From contig JAGGNK010008670.1 of assembly GCA_017590115.1 (NCBI GenBank), forward strand, positions 6,009,677 to 6,073,676: 64,000 nt of DNA, in the 5' to 3' direction. The DNA comes from Montifringilla adamsi. Taxonomy: Eukaryota; Chordata; Aves; Passeriformes; Passeridae. The position numbers and the translations under genes are program-made. The notes under the pieces were generated by a model that saw only the letters and a list, made by a program, of their open reading frames with translations, did no database searches and was not told the DNA's origin. Below are positions 17,101 through 32,130 of this stretch, piece by piece (position 1 is the first letter of the stretch; every line of letters begins with the position of its first letter).

Positions 17101-18681
17101 ATCATCCTCCCAAGCTGTATGCAGAAACTTGCCTGAGTGCCTAACCCGTACATAAAAACCTTAAAATTTAAAGCTGTTGGCTTTGTACAGTAGAAGCAGG
17201 AGAGTCTACTGAATAAACTCTTATCAAATGGGCTGAGAGTCACAAGGGATCCAATTAAGATAAAAAGTTCAAACCCAGGACATTTCCTCTTCTTTCTGAC
17301 TGTTCAGGCCAACATCAGACATCTGTTCTCACTAATTTTTTAATTAATCCCCTTTGAAGCAAACTATTCAAAACCTGACAATACCTCATCTGTCCGATAA
17401 GGACCCCCCTCCAGCAGAAGGTGCTATTCTGAATTAAACTGCTCCTCCACTGATGCAGTTGGAAACACAACCACAGCTTTGTGTAGAAAAACCAGTTTTG
17501 CTGAGTCAAGCCAAAACATTAGCAGAGATGGAAATACACCCTGTCTTGTAACTGCAGGCCACTATTACACAGGCAGCTGCACTGAAATGGTCTGCAGCTT
17601 GTCCCACAAGTGACCTCTGCTCTGCTTTCTGCAGAATTAACCAATCACAGTAACTACTTCTGCTAGTTCAGTGTCAAACAAATTAGATAGGATGGCTTTT
17701 CACAAAAAGAAACTCACCATCTTTGGTTACCTTTACTTAGCTTCAGATTCTATGCACATAAAATTCTGCTCACCCACTTCCAGTAATGGGAGCATTATTT
17801 GAAAATAAAGAGATGATAGAGATGAAGAAACCCATGACTTCTCCAGATGACATTATACTTTAATAAGTACTCCACAAATTGCTCACAACATTTTGAAAAA
17901 TTTTCAGTATTTCTCAGACTCCAAAGAGCTCCCACCATCTTTCATTTCTTACAATATTTATAAAGCTATGATGTTTTTACTTTGCAGAATTGCCATTTAA
18001 CATTCTTGAGTGATGCTACTCAAACCTTCCCAAAGCCATTCCTCTCCTGTAAATCTGAAAGCCCATTTTCTGCCACTCCAAGACTTAGAAACCCTAAAGT
18101 AAGCCTACATGCATGAGTGGTCCATGCTTGAGGCATTATGGACTTACAGGACTGGAATTCACACAGTGTGAGTAGTGCCATGCCCAATTATTTTAGATAA
18201 ACCAACCTAATGCCATGGCAGAAAGGAAAATGGCTTCATACTTTATTCACTCACAACTTCCAACACCTTTTGCTTCCTTCATTTATCAGTCCAGAAACTT
18301 CTCAAGCAAGGACACCCCTCTCTCTCCTCAATATCTCCAATACCTTATCTGTTTCTTAGCTTGACCAGAAAACCCCAATGAGAAGTTCTTGTGGACCCCA
18401 TCTTGTTTTTAGAAAGTACACATGGATACAGATCAATCCAGAAGAATATTTAAACATACTCCAGCCTCACTGCCTTCAAGTGCTCAAGTGATGTGCTGGA
18501 GCAGAGCCAGTACCACACTACCCTGCGAGGCCACAAGGAACACCAGAAATATCCTTCTCTACCTTGTGGGGGTCTACTTGCAAGGTAAGGTTTGTAAAAC
18601 AAATTCCCTCTGTGTTGGAGGGCACTCTAATGACCTAAGACAGCACACATAAGAGAGACTGCCAAAAATTTTAAGGGATTG

Positions 18682-18688
<7 letters not shown>

Positions 18689-18720
<32 letters not shown>
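18689..18720 (+). repeat. Poly(A) tract, 32 A
   Basis: This is the longest homopolymer in the window, flanked by 'gaaaattt' and 'gagggggtgc'. No mRNA-like sequence or target-site duplication was seen beside it, so a processed-pseudogene tail is not supported. Confidence 0.95.
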
Positions 18721-18724
<4 letters not shown>

Positions 18725-21700
18725 GGGTGCAGGGGAAAGAAAAGACATCTGCTACACCCACAAGACATTTGTTAAATTATGGTATATATTAAAAATTCTG
18801 CAGATACAAATGTGGTCTCAGTTATCTCCTGCTGAAAGAACAAATACTCCACTGTGCTCTTGCACAATACTTGAGCATGGCTGCTGATGGCCTGGTGAAC
18901 AAGGAATTTTCCCTTTCTAAGAGTAAGTATAAGTAATCTCATCTCCCATGTAACTCTAGCCATGGAGAAGAGATAAGAAAATATATTTAAGGAAAGTTTC
19001 CAAAATCAAAAGAAATATATAGGGATTGCAGTTACATACATTTAAAGAAAATAACTGCAAAATCATGACTGCACATCACATTTAAGAAGACACTAATAAC
19101 AGCACACAGTCTGAATATTTACCCTCTGAACCACATACTTATTTTCCTTTGGGAAGACAAGACTTTAGCACTTGAAAAAAAACCATACTATAATCAAAAT
19201 ACAGTAATTTTACACCCTTTTTTAAGAACAGATACACACCAAGGCAATAGTGACTCCACACTTCAAGGAGACAATACAGTTTTTACAATGTGTTTTGACA
19301 AAAGGCCTATTTATTATTATTTCCATACTGTGAATTGATGTGTTAAATCATAACTCTCAACAAAATGAATATGGATTTACACATGAGACACTAACAGCTC
19401 CAAAAGGAGCTGTTAAAGAATAAAAGAACACAATGTAAGGATTCAGTGAACTGCAGAAACTGATACCTAACAAATGCTGTAAATGCACGTAATACTAAAT
19501 TGTACCAAACTACAGTCCACTTTTATGACAAATAAATAGATAAATCATTGAGTGTCCTTACCAGAACTACTCTCTGAAACCCCACAAAATTGTGATGTGG
19601 CAGCAGTACAGCCCTTGGTATTACACCACCTGTAACACAAACCATATTATGATAGTTTCTATCAATATTTATTTTAAAGAATGTAAAAAGGATAAAAGCT
19701 ATTTTTCTACCAGTCTTTTTACTGAAAGAATTAAAACAACATTCAGTTTCCTACTGATAACAATATATGCTTAGTTAAGAAAATAAACAAAAATTAGAGA
19801 CCTTAATTATTTACATGGAATTTATTTAAAAAACAAATTAGTCACAGTTTCAACTCTATCCTCTTCTCACTCTTTTAGATGAAAGCAGATCACCACCACA
19901 GAACAGCACATTAGCTTCAAAGGAATTTCTGTTCTTTTTGTCTGTCCACATTGACAAAGGAGAACTTTATGAGACTCCAGAAAAAGTTTACAAAGGGCTA
20001 AGTATTGATGCAATAGATATTGCAGTGTTAACCAATACAAATAAAATGATTCAATAGGAAAATAAAAACCAGGAAACACAAGGCCATGATCAAACCATCC
20101 TGTGTTTTCAAAAGTGACCATTGAGGAGCTGAATTTCACACCAACAAATTATAAAGAGCCAGTTATATGAACAATCCTTAAAATATCCTCATGAAGTTAA
20201 TTTCTACAGGTGACTTTAAAATTTAAACATTGTGCACCTGCGATCAGAATAATTTCTGATCCTGTATTCGTGTACCATGGTGTCCTACCACCAATATTCA
20301 TTACAGATTAAATCATTAGAAAGTGATCTTATGTAAACTAAGGGATTAAGGAGAAGATTTGAAAGCAGAAGCAAAGGAACACTGTCTGGGCACCACAAGA
20401 AAAGAATCCACGTGTCAAAAAAATGCTGTTTGAAGCAGGATGCACTCAATAGTGAAACAGCCAACTCTGCCCTCTGGAAGATGATCTGGAAAGGAACAAA
20501 CAAGCTTCTAAGTACTAAACTCCAGCTACAAAGGCTCACAAAATACATTACAAATAACACTAAAACTTCCCAAGCATCCCCTTAATACTAGGATTAAAAC
20601 CAAGGAAGGCAACACATGCCTTAAACAGGACTTAGCATTTCAGAGTTTCCATCATCCTAAAAGCAACCAGTGACCTCTAAGAAACCCTCTGCTATTTAGT
20701 CTGTTGCTAAGCTCAAAAAGACTTGATTTTTTTTTCCTCTTTTGATTGGGGAGCCACAGGGTATTTTGGTCAGTAATCATTTTCCATGTGTTAATTCTCA
20801 AGAGAATAAAGTAAACGTCTCCTCTTTCCCTCCTGAAAAGCCTCCAACAGCCAAATGGACAAAAATCTCCAAAAGCATGATAGCACCACCCTGGACTGGA
20901 AAAATGTCCTGGTCCTCCTTCAACACTGACAGTAGTTCACAAGAACTAAGTGAAAAGGTCCTGACCCTGCATTAATGTAATTTTAATTCCCTGCTAGGCT
21001 ATTATGTACTGCTTTGATCATTTCTACAAACCTAACTGTACATGCCAACTGCATTGCTAAAATTTGATTTGGAAAAAACAATCAGAAGCAAAGTTTAAAA
21101 AGCTCATAAAATTTTAACTCCAAGTGCAAAAGGTCATTAAAAGGGGATGTTGATCCTGCTGGTTGAACAAACAAGACAGAGCAGTAAGTTTCAACTTTTA
21201 TGCTTTGAACCTTGTACACTTTATGTTTACATTAAGGATTTTTCATTCATTTGGAACAAACTCTGCTCAAGTAAATAACTGGAATTACCCCCAAAATGAG
21301 GCCAAACAAGAGAAAAAACCCGGAGGCCCTACAGGAGAGCAGAGAACCACCACACCCTCAAGAGGAGCTGCTTTAAGAGGAATTCCTTTCCTCTCCACAG
21401 TTCCCCACAGAGCACACACAGAAAACACAAAACACACTGAACACAGAAATTCACCATTGCATGAACCTCCCTACAACAGCAGAAACCTGCTCCGTTCCCT
21501 CAGCCATGCCATGGAGAGGGCTCAGGGAACAGAAACAATTAAATACGTGGCCTAACTGAACAGGGCTTCTAGCAATGACTAAGCAACAAAAGTAATTTTT
21601 CAGAGGGATCCTGATAGTCAGCTACTTCTGCAGGCACTTGCAGCTCGTAACACCACCATCAGAGATCCCTTCAAATTATATTTTTCATGTGTTTCAAATT

Positions 21701-23583
21701 AATAAATAAGAGTAAAAATTATTGCATGTGCTGCAGAGACACATTACTTAAAGACTATTTATTCATTTATTTAATGTTAGTGATGCGAATAGAATTTGTG
21801 GCAAAAAACCCTTCGCATGCAGTGAAGGATGTGGGATAAAAACTTCACATTTAATTATATTTCTACCAAGTGGAATGAAGCCCATCTCAGGGTGCTCACC
21901 TACAATCACATGGCACAAATTCCCTTACTATATATATCTATTCTTCAGCTGTGGATTGCTTCATAGTTACTTATTATTTTATTTTTCTTATGAGATGCCT
22001 ATCTACATGTATTTCAGAAACCTGAAGAGAATCAAACTGTAAACCTACAGTCTCATTAAAGAAAAAAAAAAAGTTGAACAAGAGAGGAAGGAGTAAAAAA
22101 TATTTCCAGCCTCAGGGAGAGGACTAGAACAGAAAACACTGCAAAAATGTGCAGGGCTTGAGAACCCAACATTTTACGTGATGCTAACAGGCAAGCTTAA
22201 CAACTGTGTCTGTTACTAAAATGCTCACACTCCATAAGAATTTGTGCATCGTGAGCATGAAATCTTCCCCTCTGCAGCTTAAAATATCTATGCATTTAAA
22301 AACCATCTGCAAAAATAGACATAACTTCCCCACTGCAAAATTAATTAGAGAGCAGGAATTTCATCTCACTACCACCAATAAATGTGATGATGCCACATGT
22401 AAACACATCGCACTTGCTTTGGCACTGGCGAGCAACAGAAATGGTAAACTTAATAAGATTCTGTGAAAATGTCACTTTCTCGAAGAAGCTGATTAATATC
22501 AGTGAAGGTGGAGGATGGGCACCGAGAAGGCCATGCTGGATTAACCTGCCACTAGAGCGTGCTCCTTGATCAGCACGGAGCCCATTTACCCACTCCATTG
22601 CTGGGGTTTTTTCCACAGAATTTTTTGATTTTTCTTCTCTTCCATTTCTTTTAAATGAAATCCCTACTGCTGTTGCATTGGGACTTAAGTCTCAATTTTT
22701 AAATGAAAAAAAAAAATAGTAAAAATAATCAAAAGGGTTTTTTCAACAAACAAACAAGTAACTTTTCTTTTTTAAATGACTGGCTAGGGTTTTGCTTGTT
22801 TTGATTTTAAACCATACGTAGTTAGGGAAAACAAGACAAAAAAATAAACTACATGGTCATAAAAAATACTGATGTGCATTTTATAAACTGAATGTGGCCC
22901 ATCAGGGAGAGAGGAATTACCCACTTTTAGGAAGTATTGTTGACTGCTGCCTTCCCACTAGACCACCTGTTAATAATATTTGATGTTGTTTTCTTTCTGT
23001 ATGAGGAGTATGACTATAAATGAGATACTTGATCTGCTTGCTACAACTTATTCCCTCTAATGCCTCTATTTCAAAGACCATCCAACCAACAAATGACACC
23101 AGCCTCAAGGCAATGTCCCAAGTGAATGTGCATCTCTGCTGCTCTTCCTTATCCACTGTCATTTCCATAATTCATCCTCTTAACGATTTACGAAGTGCAG
23201 AGGATATTTCCAGAGCACATCAAGGGGGCTCAAAAAGTCTTATAGCTGACTGACTGCCAAGGGCACATGAAGGAAGCAAGAAGTGTGTACAACTATTTTG
23301 GAAACAAGATGCTGAAATTCTCATTCTTTCCATTTGACAGATATTCCAATTCTTTGGCCTAACCATAATGCATGCTATTTGGCTTAAAGCATTTAAGTTT
23401 TATAAGGATATGCTTATTGAAAAAATCAAACAGGAATCATTTTTACAAAACTGGAAGGCAGAAGTATTTAATTTTTAAAGACTACCTCCAATAGTACTGT
23501 TTCATGACTGGTGTTGCAAATACTACAGCCAGTATTTTGCATACTCATTAAAAATGATGTCTGGAGCTTGCAGTTCTTTTTCC

Positions 23584-23607
23584 AAAAAAAAAAAACAAAA
23601 AAAAAAA
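23584..23607 (+). repeat. A-rich tract (A12 C A11)
   Basis: Two adenine runs split by one C, followed by 'ccaccctcc'. Low-complexity DNA only. Confidence 0.9.
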
Positions 23608-25770
23608 CCACCCTCCAAAATGTAAGCCACTCAAAAGCACTGTAAAGCTGGTCATCGTTCTCATTCCTGAAAATCCTCCATTTTACCATTTTAGAATTTG
23701 GTAAATAAATATATTTTTCTCTTTTTTCCCCCCCTTTCTCCCTTGCCACTCTAAACAATCTCTAGCAGCTTTATTTAACGCCATCAACCAATATCACTGT
23801 CAGCACTCCGAGAGCAGAAGGCTGCTCTGTACTTTGTGCCTGCCTCTGAATTCATGACCAGAGATTCACCCTCACCACGCACAGAAAAGGAGCAGCCTTC
23901 ATCTTCCCATTTACCCCCATTAAGTCAGTGCCATCATGTTCTCCCAGGAGAAAAGTGCAAGAGCTGGAACACCGCAAGCGACAGCAGCCAAGGGCACTCA
24001 GAAATAAGGTCTGCCCTTGCTGCTCTTGGATGTGAAAAGGAAAGCTCCAAACTGCAGGGCAGTGACCGTGTACTGCCAGAGTCTCCCTTCCTTTTGAACA
24101 GATACCAGGTAGCTGGGATGGAGCACATACCTCAAACTGGGCTTTAATTTGCTTGGAAATGCATGTTAAAATAGCGGGACTTGGTGCTAAACTGGACCAA
24201 AAGCAGGTTGTATCATAATTATGTCATATCTAATTAAATCCATATCACCAAAATAGAGAATTACCAGCATAGATACAAATGTCACTTGGCAGCCACAGTG
24301 ATTCCCCAAACCTGCAGCTGGAGCACAGCTCAGGACAGAAAAGTATAAAAAAGCTACTGACTGAATAGCCTGATTGCTAGAATGTCATAGATTTTGCTTT
24401 GTTTTATAGTGTTGTAGTAACACCTTACTCCAGGGAACAACAGGTTCTTCGATTTCAGAGATCCAGTTCCATTGGTACATGGAGTTATCATCACATCGAT
24501 GGCTCCTGCACTCTGCCAGGAGACTTGAGCTCAGGTTTGTTGTGAAAATAAGCAGGCAGCATTAATCTAGTTGCCATTTATATATAAATTACAGTTACCC
24601 CCCCCAAATCTTAGCTTTAAAACTGTCAGCCCTAAGAAAAGATTGTGACTGCATCTGTCAGCACTAACAGTAAAAAGAAGGAGCCTGACAAAATCTTAAA
24701 TGTTGCTCTTGTAGCCTGTCTCTCCTCTACTCACAGAGAAAATCACCTTGGGACTGATGGACTCACAAAGTCCACTAAACAACTCAAACCAGACCTACGC
24801 ATGCCCACGGTCCTGCTCTGTGGAAAAGATTTTGATAGGGAAATAAGAGTCAATTTTTCTTCAATTTCGCAAGCATTGCAGCTGTGTATTGCTTTATAAT
24901 TTAGTTTATTAAAGGCAACAACTGTCAAAACTATACAAACTAATTTGTCGTGCAGCAATTTTACATTATTGGAATCTTGTTATAATCTGACTAATGCACA
25001 CGATCACCTTCTAACCATGCCTATAATTGGGTTCTTGGCTCCACAGGCCTGAAGACAGTAATCCAAAATATCTTCCAATTACGCTGAAAAATATGCATGT
25101 TTGTGGGAAGTTACATTACTTAATTTTCAGACTCAATGGCCCTTTAATAATATAAGAGGGGGGAAAAAATTGCGAAAGGACAATTATTTGTGGCGTTATA
25201 CAGAAATACAGAAAATATACAGAAAATTGTGTGTTCGTGTAGGAAAACACCACCTCAAAACCTATAAACACCAAAGCAGCACTAGCAAGAAACTTATGGA
25301 ACATAAGAGAAACTAAAGCAAAAACAGTAAAAAATCCATTCAGATGGAAGACTGCATTCCAAAGCTATACATCCAAACCAAACAAGGATCCCAGCCATTA
25401 AAAAGTCCATACTTTAAAATTCACGTATGTATGAGAGTCCCTCATGAACGTCACTTGCTTATTTCCAACACATGAACTGTCTATTGCTCCTGCTCACAAC
25501 CAGATGTGAAGTTCCTTGAATTTATTGGTAGATCAGAAGCAGTTCAAGACACAAGAACCTCACACAGGAACCATTGCTTCACATTTCCAGTGTCTGACAG
25601 ACACTACCAGGACTGACAGGTAATTTTTAAGATGCCTGAAGTGTTGTGACCTGCTATATTATTTGACAAACATGGTTTACTATTTTTAATACAAAAGATT
25701 AGCAAGTAAATATTACAAGGGCAAGCAGGATTGCCCAGCTGCAGATATGCTTTTTACAAAGGAGAAAACA

Positions 25771-25842
25771 CTGAATCATTTAGGTTGGAAAAGACCTCTG
25801 AGATCATCAAATCCAACCTACAACATAACACCATGTCAACAC
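25771..25842 (-). mobile_element. CR1 3'-end fragment, minus orientation
   Basis: The motif 'ttaggttggaaaagacctct' followed by 'gagatcatcaaatccaacct' is the reverse-oriented 3' region of an avian CR1 subfamily. Only about 70 bp is recognisable. The octamer tail is reduced to 'gaatcatt'. It lies in the same orientation as TBL1XR1 transcription. Confidence 0.8.
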
Positions 25843-26506
25843 ATGAAATACAAGATCATTTTTGCCATTTTTTTAATATTAAGAGGGGTTTTTTATTGCT
25901 AGAGAATAACAAAACGTCTATAAATCTTGTCAGATTAAGACTGCACCATGTGATGAGTTCTCATTATTACATGAGGATCGACAGGAGTATATTAAATGCT
26001 GCCTGCAATAAGCATGTACACAGAGAAAAGATTCCCTGAGTCACAGGGAACTGAAAATAAAAACATGAACTGTCACACAAAAAAGAGTCAGAAAAATATA
26101 CAGGGACAAAAACTTCAAAACAACCCCCTGACAGTCACTTCCAACATGCTTCAAACTGACTCTGAAATTACAGAAATCAGAGAATTCAAAGCTGATGTGT
26201 CCTGCAGAGTTTAAACTCTGTGTGCCTCATCTGGCCCCACACACAACCCTGAGCACCATGAGTGCATTACCGGTGTCAGCTCTGTCCTTTGAGCTGGACA
26301 AACACTGCCAGCTGCATTTTATCAATGGACAACAACCTCAAGCACTTCTTGAAATGGCCTGGATCCCAAGTGATGCCTGGAACCAACCTCCCCAGCTAAG
26401 ATTCCCACATCTGTGACTCAGGATTTTTGGGATTGGTTCTCTGATCAGAGCTGCCCTCTGTGCAGCAAAGTACATAAGAGCCAGGAAAAAGAAACTGCCT
26501 CCACTC

Positions 26507-26563
26507 CTCAAAAAACCCAACCAACCAAAAACAAACAAACAAACACCCAAACAAACAAAAGCA
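26507..26563 (+). repeat. A/C-only low-complexity tract with (AAAC)n
   Basis: The stretch contains 'ccaaccaacc' and repeated CAAA units (around 26530-26562). In TBL1XR1 sense it reads as T/G-rich. Confidence 0.85.
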
Positions 26564-29500
26564 CTTTGAAATTGCAATCTCTGGGTATCTGTAAGAGAAT
26601 GGAAGGAGGAAGCTTGCTCCAATGGATCTGTCTGTTCACAGCGGTTTGATTCACAGCAATGACACTCTGAACTATGCTGGAACACAGAACATGGCTTTGG
26701 GGAGACCAAATACAGAAGAGCTCAGCACCTTTGGAAAGGCACAGAAGCTAAAGGCCCCACACAATGTTTCCTCTATCATCAATGCCATGCCCTGCAACAA
26801 GCAAACAGCTGCAACCCCCACCCACCCTCTGCAGGTATTAAAAACCAGAACACTGATCTGCTTGTTGTTACACATCTGCTGCTAATATGGGCTCTTCCCC
26901 ACACCTGCAACAAATGCTGAGAAGACCGGAATGCAGCAGATGCAGCGTGTGGTTGAAGGGAGCATGGGTGCTTCCACCAGCAGGTGAGTTCCACAGGTAA
27001 CTGCAGCAGGGTTTTAATCCGACAACAGGAAACACTTCCTAGGACACAGCTTAAACCTCCTAGGACAGTAGCTAAATGAGTAATGCAAACTCTAGAGATA
27101 GAGGGAAACAATTTTTGTTCCCTGTGAGTTGAGCACTCACAGCAAAGTTATTCACATAAGAGGGATGAGATGCAAAGAGAACACACAGTAATTCCACAGC
27201 TAACAGTCAAGGCCCAGATAACACAGCACTGCTCTATGGAGTTTGGTGGAATACATTTAAAAATGTTGGGCTATGTGACAAAACAGATCTAAAACTATCA
27301 GGCATATAACAAAGTACAATGAATCTCTCACATAGTCTTCCTGTCTTATTATCAATTCAATTAAGAATTCATTAAAAAGACAAGTATCACATATGCTTAT
27401 TAATTTACAGATGAATGTGAGTACGAGAGAGAAGGCAGGAGACAGGAGGAATAGGTAGAAGAGACAAAACCCTATGTTGAAGTTTGTTTTTGTTTGCTCT
27501 GGCGGGACATCACATCTCTTTGGTATAGTAACACACATGCTGTGAGAAGAAATGAGCACTTGAATGCATGTTTTATTCTGATCCCAAAGGATCAAGCTGC
27601 CTGTGAGATGCTCCTTCTTATTTTATTCCTCTTCATTTTGTCTATGAGCTACACACTTTCAATAGAAGCCTACAAACTGCTCTATATTCTACTTTAAACA
27701 GAGGATACATACAGGAGTGATGCTGATCAGGACTCACAAATGCAGGTGAGTTGTAGACAATGCATCACTGGCTTTCCTCTTAGGCCTTGCTTCAAGAGGG
27801 AGACTTCCCTCAGTGGTTGAAGTGTTATTACTTTGAAATTGCCATCCTCAAAAAGTGGATTTGAAGAACATACCAACTTTGCTATCAATCTTTTGATTGC
27901 AAAGCCTGAATGTTACCGAAGCAAAAGTTTCAGAATTAAACATACGCAAAGAAGGATACACAGCATAGATGAATAATAGATGCCTATAAATAAGCAGAAA
28001 AATAGACTTAAAATATCCACATAACTATTAATTAGTTATTAATATTAGATCACTGGTCTATTTCCTTTCAAATTAGCCACCCACTAGCAAAATGTCAATT
28101 GCAAAACAAGAGACTATATTTATAGTACAACCTACTTTGAAGTTTGAGCGACATGTCAGCCACTGCTCAATTACAATACCCTATTGTGTGCCTTTCCAAA
28201 TTAATACCTAACTTTCATTACAGGCAACTATATGTACAAAAGCCATGTTGGATTTTAATAGCCTTTATTACATCACATAAGCTGGTGCAAACATTTTTCC
28301 ATCTAGAAGTGTATGCAAAAGAAAATAAGAAGCAGAGTTAAGTAATACAATGGAGTGAGGCTGGGTGGGACACTGGACACAGTGATGCTAGGAGGAGTGT
28401 CCAGGAGATGGTACTAAGAAATTCCTGCATCTGATTTTATTTCCCAGAGAAAGATCAGTTTTGATTGCTGGTACCACCAGCAGTGCACCGTGAGGTGCAA
28501 TACAGCATACTGCTCCATCTTTAGACTGGATTTAAATGGAAGAGTCACCAACAAAGTGTAAAAACCCCAAACTCTTCTCACAAAACTTGAATGAACTGGG
28601 GACTTTGGAAGAGGAGGGTTACATTTTTAAAGAATATCACCTATTTCCCTGAGTTTTCTTTTAGTTTAGGTTTTGTGATTTGCCCTGAAAACAGTTCTCC
28701 TCCCTTTATCTCTCCAGATGCCCAGCACTATCTGCAGAAGAGCAGAAAAAAGAGCATGCTGCAGAGGATGCTCAGTGAAGATGGAAAGCTGGCAGGAGAA
28801 ACCCTGCAAACACACACTGAATTGCCTCAAGCCTTCTGCTGAGAGAGAAGCAGGACTCTGTTTCGGGTATGCCTGCCACAGAGAGAAAACAGAAATGGAG
28901 ACAATTACATAGAAACAGCTCTTGAAACAAACTTAAGATTAAGGAACACCATCCCATCAACAAGAGGGGACCTGTATTCATGTTTCAGTGGATAATAATT
29001 CATTTTTACACTTGTACAGCAGAATAAGTTGGAATACTCAGAAATGTTGGGAAGACAGACTTGAAGAGAAACACAGAAATCATTGCTGCTCAGCTTTTCT
29101 CTTGGTATAAAATCACATCACTTCCCATCATCTTGCAGGAGCACACTCCTAGTAACGCCATTTACAGAACTTCCTTCTACAGATAGCTCTTTGAATCTTA
29201 AATTAAAAAAAAAAATCCTCCTAGCCTTAAGATTTACACAAAACCAGGAGGCCTCTACCAGCTGTTTAATTTCTCATGTATTTATGCATACCAAAGTACT
29301 TGTACAAAGAAATCAATTGGAGCTGTAACTAATATTGCACGTTGCCAATTCACCTTTAAATCCAAGGGGAGTGAAGAGAATCCTGAGTTATTAAGATCAT
29401 AATTTGCTGTCTGGGAACAGGATAGTCTGTGGTTTTCCATTTCCTAAGTTTTTTTTATCCTAAAATTCACTCTAAAACTATAACTATTAAAAAAATAGAA

Positions 29501-32110
29501 GAAAAAAAAATCAAGAAAAGGAAACCGAATCTGAAAGAAATAAATACAAAGCTAGCTGGGATCCAGAGTCACTTTCATCATGTGGGCTATTTTTGTATCC
29601 ATTGTACACTTTATGTTTTCTAGTAACTGCCACACTTGTAAGCAAAAAAGCTGCAAGGCACTCAACAAGAAGGTAAGAAAGAGGACATGAATGTGGTTTC
29701 CTCCATCCCCTGACAGGTTTTTTCTTTATACACACTAAAAATATTTAAACCTTAAGGAGATAATTTAAAAATGTTCAGGATTAAAGTGGGCTTGACCAAC
29801 TAAGTAAAAGTCTCTATTATCAGCAAATTTCACTCCAGCAACAGCTGTAGGAATCCACCTGTCTTATAGTTATGAATAAAAACTGGAGCCCAGCAATCAA
29901 TAAGCAGTTTTGCCTCTGCAGCTGTAACACCACAACCACCCTCACAGCACCCCTGCTTTATATAAAACCAGCACCAAGTCAAGACCTAGTTCATATCTTC
30001 TGATTTTTCTATTCCAGATCATTTTAATTGCAACACTCATATTAGAACTTGCAAACACTGTCAGCAGTGAGAAAACATTATTTTCTTCTCTTTTTTTTTT
30101 AACTTTTTTTTTTGGTACACTTACCCTAGGCAAAATCTGCTTTACCGAGGGAAGGACGTATGACATCATTTTTTATGATTTCATTTAATTTTTAATAGAA
30201 AGAGGGATAGAATTTAGAGGTTTGGGTATGTTATGGAGATGAAGACAAGTGGTTTTCTAGTAAGTCGTGCCTCATACAGATCACTCAAAAAATCCACATC
30301 AAAATTTTCTTCAAATTACAGGGAGGGGAAAAAAAAATGAAGCAAACAATGCACACTTTACCCCTTTTGCTGCCAAATCCTTTTGTAAATAGTACTTTTT
30401 CAGACTGCTATTGTATTGCCCACAGGTTTCGTGACACTGCTGAGGGAATGAATTTCCACCAGACAAACCACAGGCTCCACAGTCAGCCTAAGGTGGATCT
30501 CCTGGTAAGAGGATTCTCCCTCCAAGATGCCACAGAAGCTGCCTTTCCGCTGAATTTAACCTAATTAATTGAAATTATTGTCACTGAGTATCCCGTTATA
30601 TAACCACACGAACAATAAATCCTTTGCCATCGTGCTCTTCACCTGAATTGCAGCTGGGAAAAGAGCAAAATCCAATGACCCTGTGCACCACAGCAGGAAA
30701 AGCAGCCAGGGTTATTCCTGAACACAACCTCTGGATCACACGTGGGGTACAGAGAATGGAAGGCAGGCAGAGGCACAAGGATGAGCCAGCACTGTCAACT
30801 GATCATGGACTTGAACTTCAGCTCCTTTAATCTGCTAGAAAAGCTACTCAAAATATACTGAAAATGTCACTTTCTGCCTCAGGTCATGCGAACTGGTCTG
30901 CCTGTTCAGCATAGCAACACTGGGGTGGGAAGAGGCTCACTGTAGATACGCCACCAAATACAGTATTGAAAAACAAATATAGCTCATTTTGTCATGAAGA
31001 AAACTGAGAGCACTTCTAACCAGTTAACGTTTGTAAGGCTTTCTAGGCCTGTCGTATTTTAGGTTCATACATATATACTATAATTTTAGAAATGCTTTGA
31101 AACGTTAATAGCAGATCCGTTTTTGTTCCCTTTTCTATTGGAAAAGAAGCAAACTGTTTAAGCATTAACTACCCTTGACAATGCAATTAAAACCTGACCC
31201 ATTTTCTAGACACAAACGATCTGCATTTTTCACAGCACAGCCATATGTAACCAAATTCATCTCTATTTCCTCTGTCCCTCAATTCCACTTGTAATTCTGA
31301 AATGTGAGGAAAAAACCAAAATAAAACAAAAGGGTACCAGAAATCAGTGCCTGGGAGGAAAAGGAGCAGGTACTGTGCAGAGGAGGGTACTGAGCCACCC
31401 CCTCAGCTGTGATTCCATGACTTGTAGAGAAGGAAAAGTCAAACAAGTCTGTGTGCAAAGTTTTTATCACTGTTCTGCACTCTAAAACAGACAGCAAGCA
31501 AATTACAAGGCTACAAATCCAGGATTATATAAAACCAAAAAACCTCTGGCAGTCATCATCTTTACTACTGAGTATAAATCACGAAATGCACTGATAGAAC
31601 CCTTGTAAAATCTCTGATGTGGTTTTATACACACTTGGATAAAATGGAGTGGTACAAAAATATCTACAAAACACACAGGCAATTAAAAAGCAACACATGC
31701 AAGGGACTTTACTCATTTCACTTAAAACGTTGCTGTTCTACTTCAGGTACATCTCTCTTTGCTCAAGGAACTTTCACAACAACTAAAACCAGGAAAAATG
31801 AACATTATTATTGCCACCATTTATTTGAATGACTGCATCATCCAAAAGATCTCTTCATAAGATGGGGCCCCCATTATGCTAAGGTTGCATAAACAGGTAG
31901 GACCTGGTTCCTGTGCTGAAGAGATTGTAATCTCACCAGACAAGGTCAATAAACAACACCAAAGGTCAACAACAAAGTGTCCTGTCCAGGACTTTTGTGT
32001 TTTGTTTTAATATATATTAGACCATCAGCTACTCTCTCTTATGGACCAAGGTCCTCCAGAGAGTCAGTACCACTGCTGCTGCCAGGCATGTCCTCCTAGC
32101 ACACCCATCC

Positions 32111-32130
32111 AAAAAAAAAAAAAAAAAAAA
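32111..32130 (+). repeat. Poly(A) tract, 20 A
   Basis: A20 followed by 'gaaaaatatt'. No retroposed sequence was recognised upstream. Confidence 0.95.

Noticed and set aside
18422..18720. Poly(A)32 as the tail of a processed pseudogene
   Set aside because: The preceding sequence shows no mRNA-like frame or AATAAA at the expected distance, and no flanking duplication was seen.
30120..30175. Strong minus-strand donor (CTAGG|GTAAGTG) with ATG ATG just upstream
   Set aside because: No acceptor within about 80 bp upstream and no transcript support. A lone good donor is common by chance.
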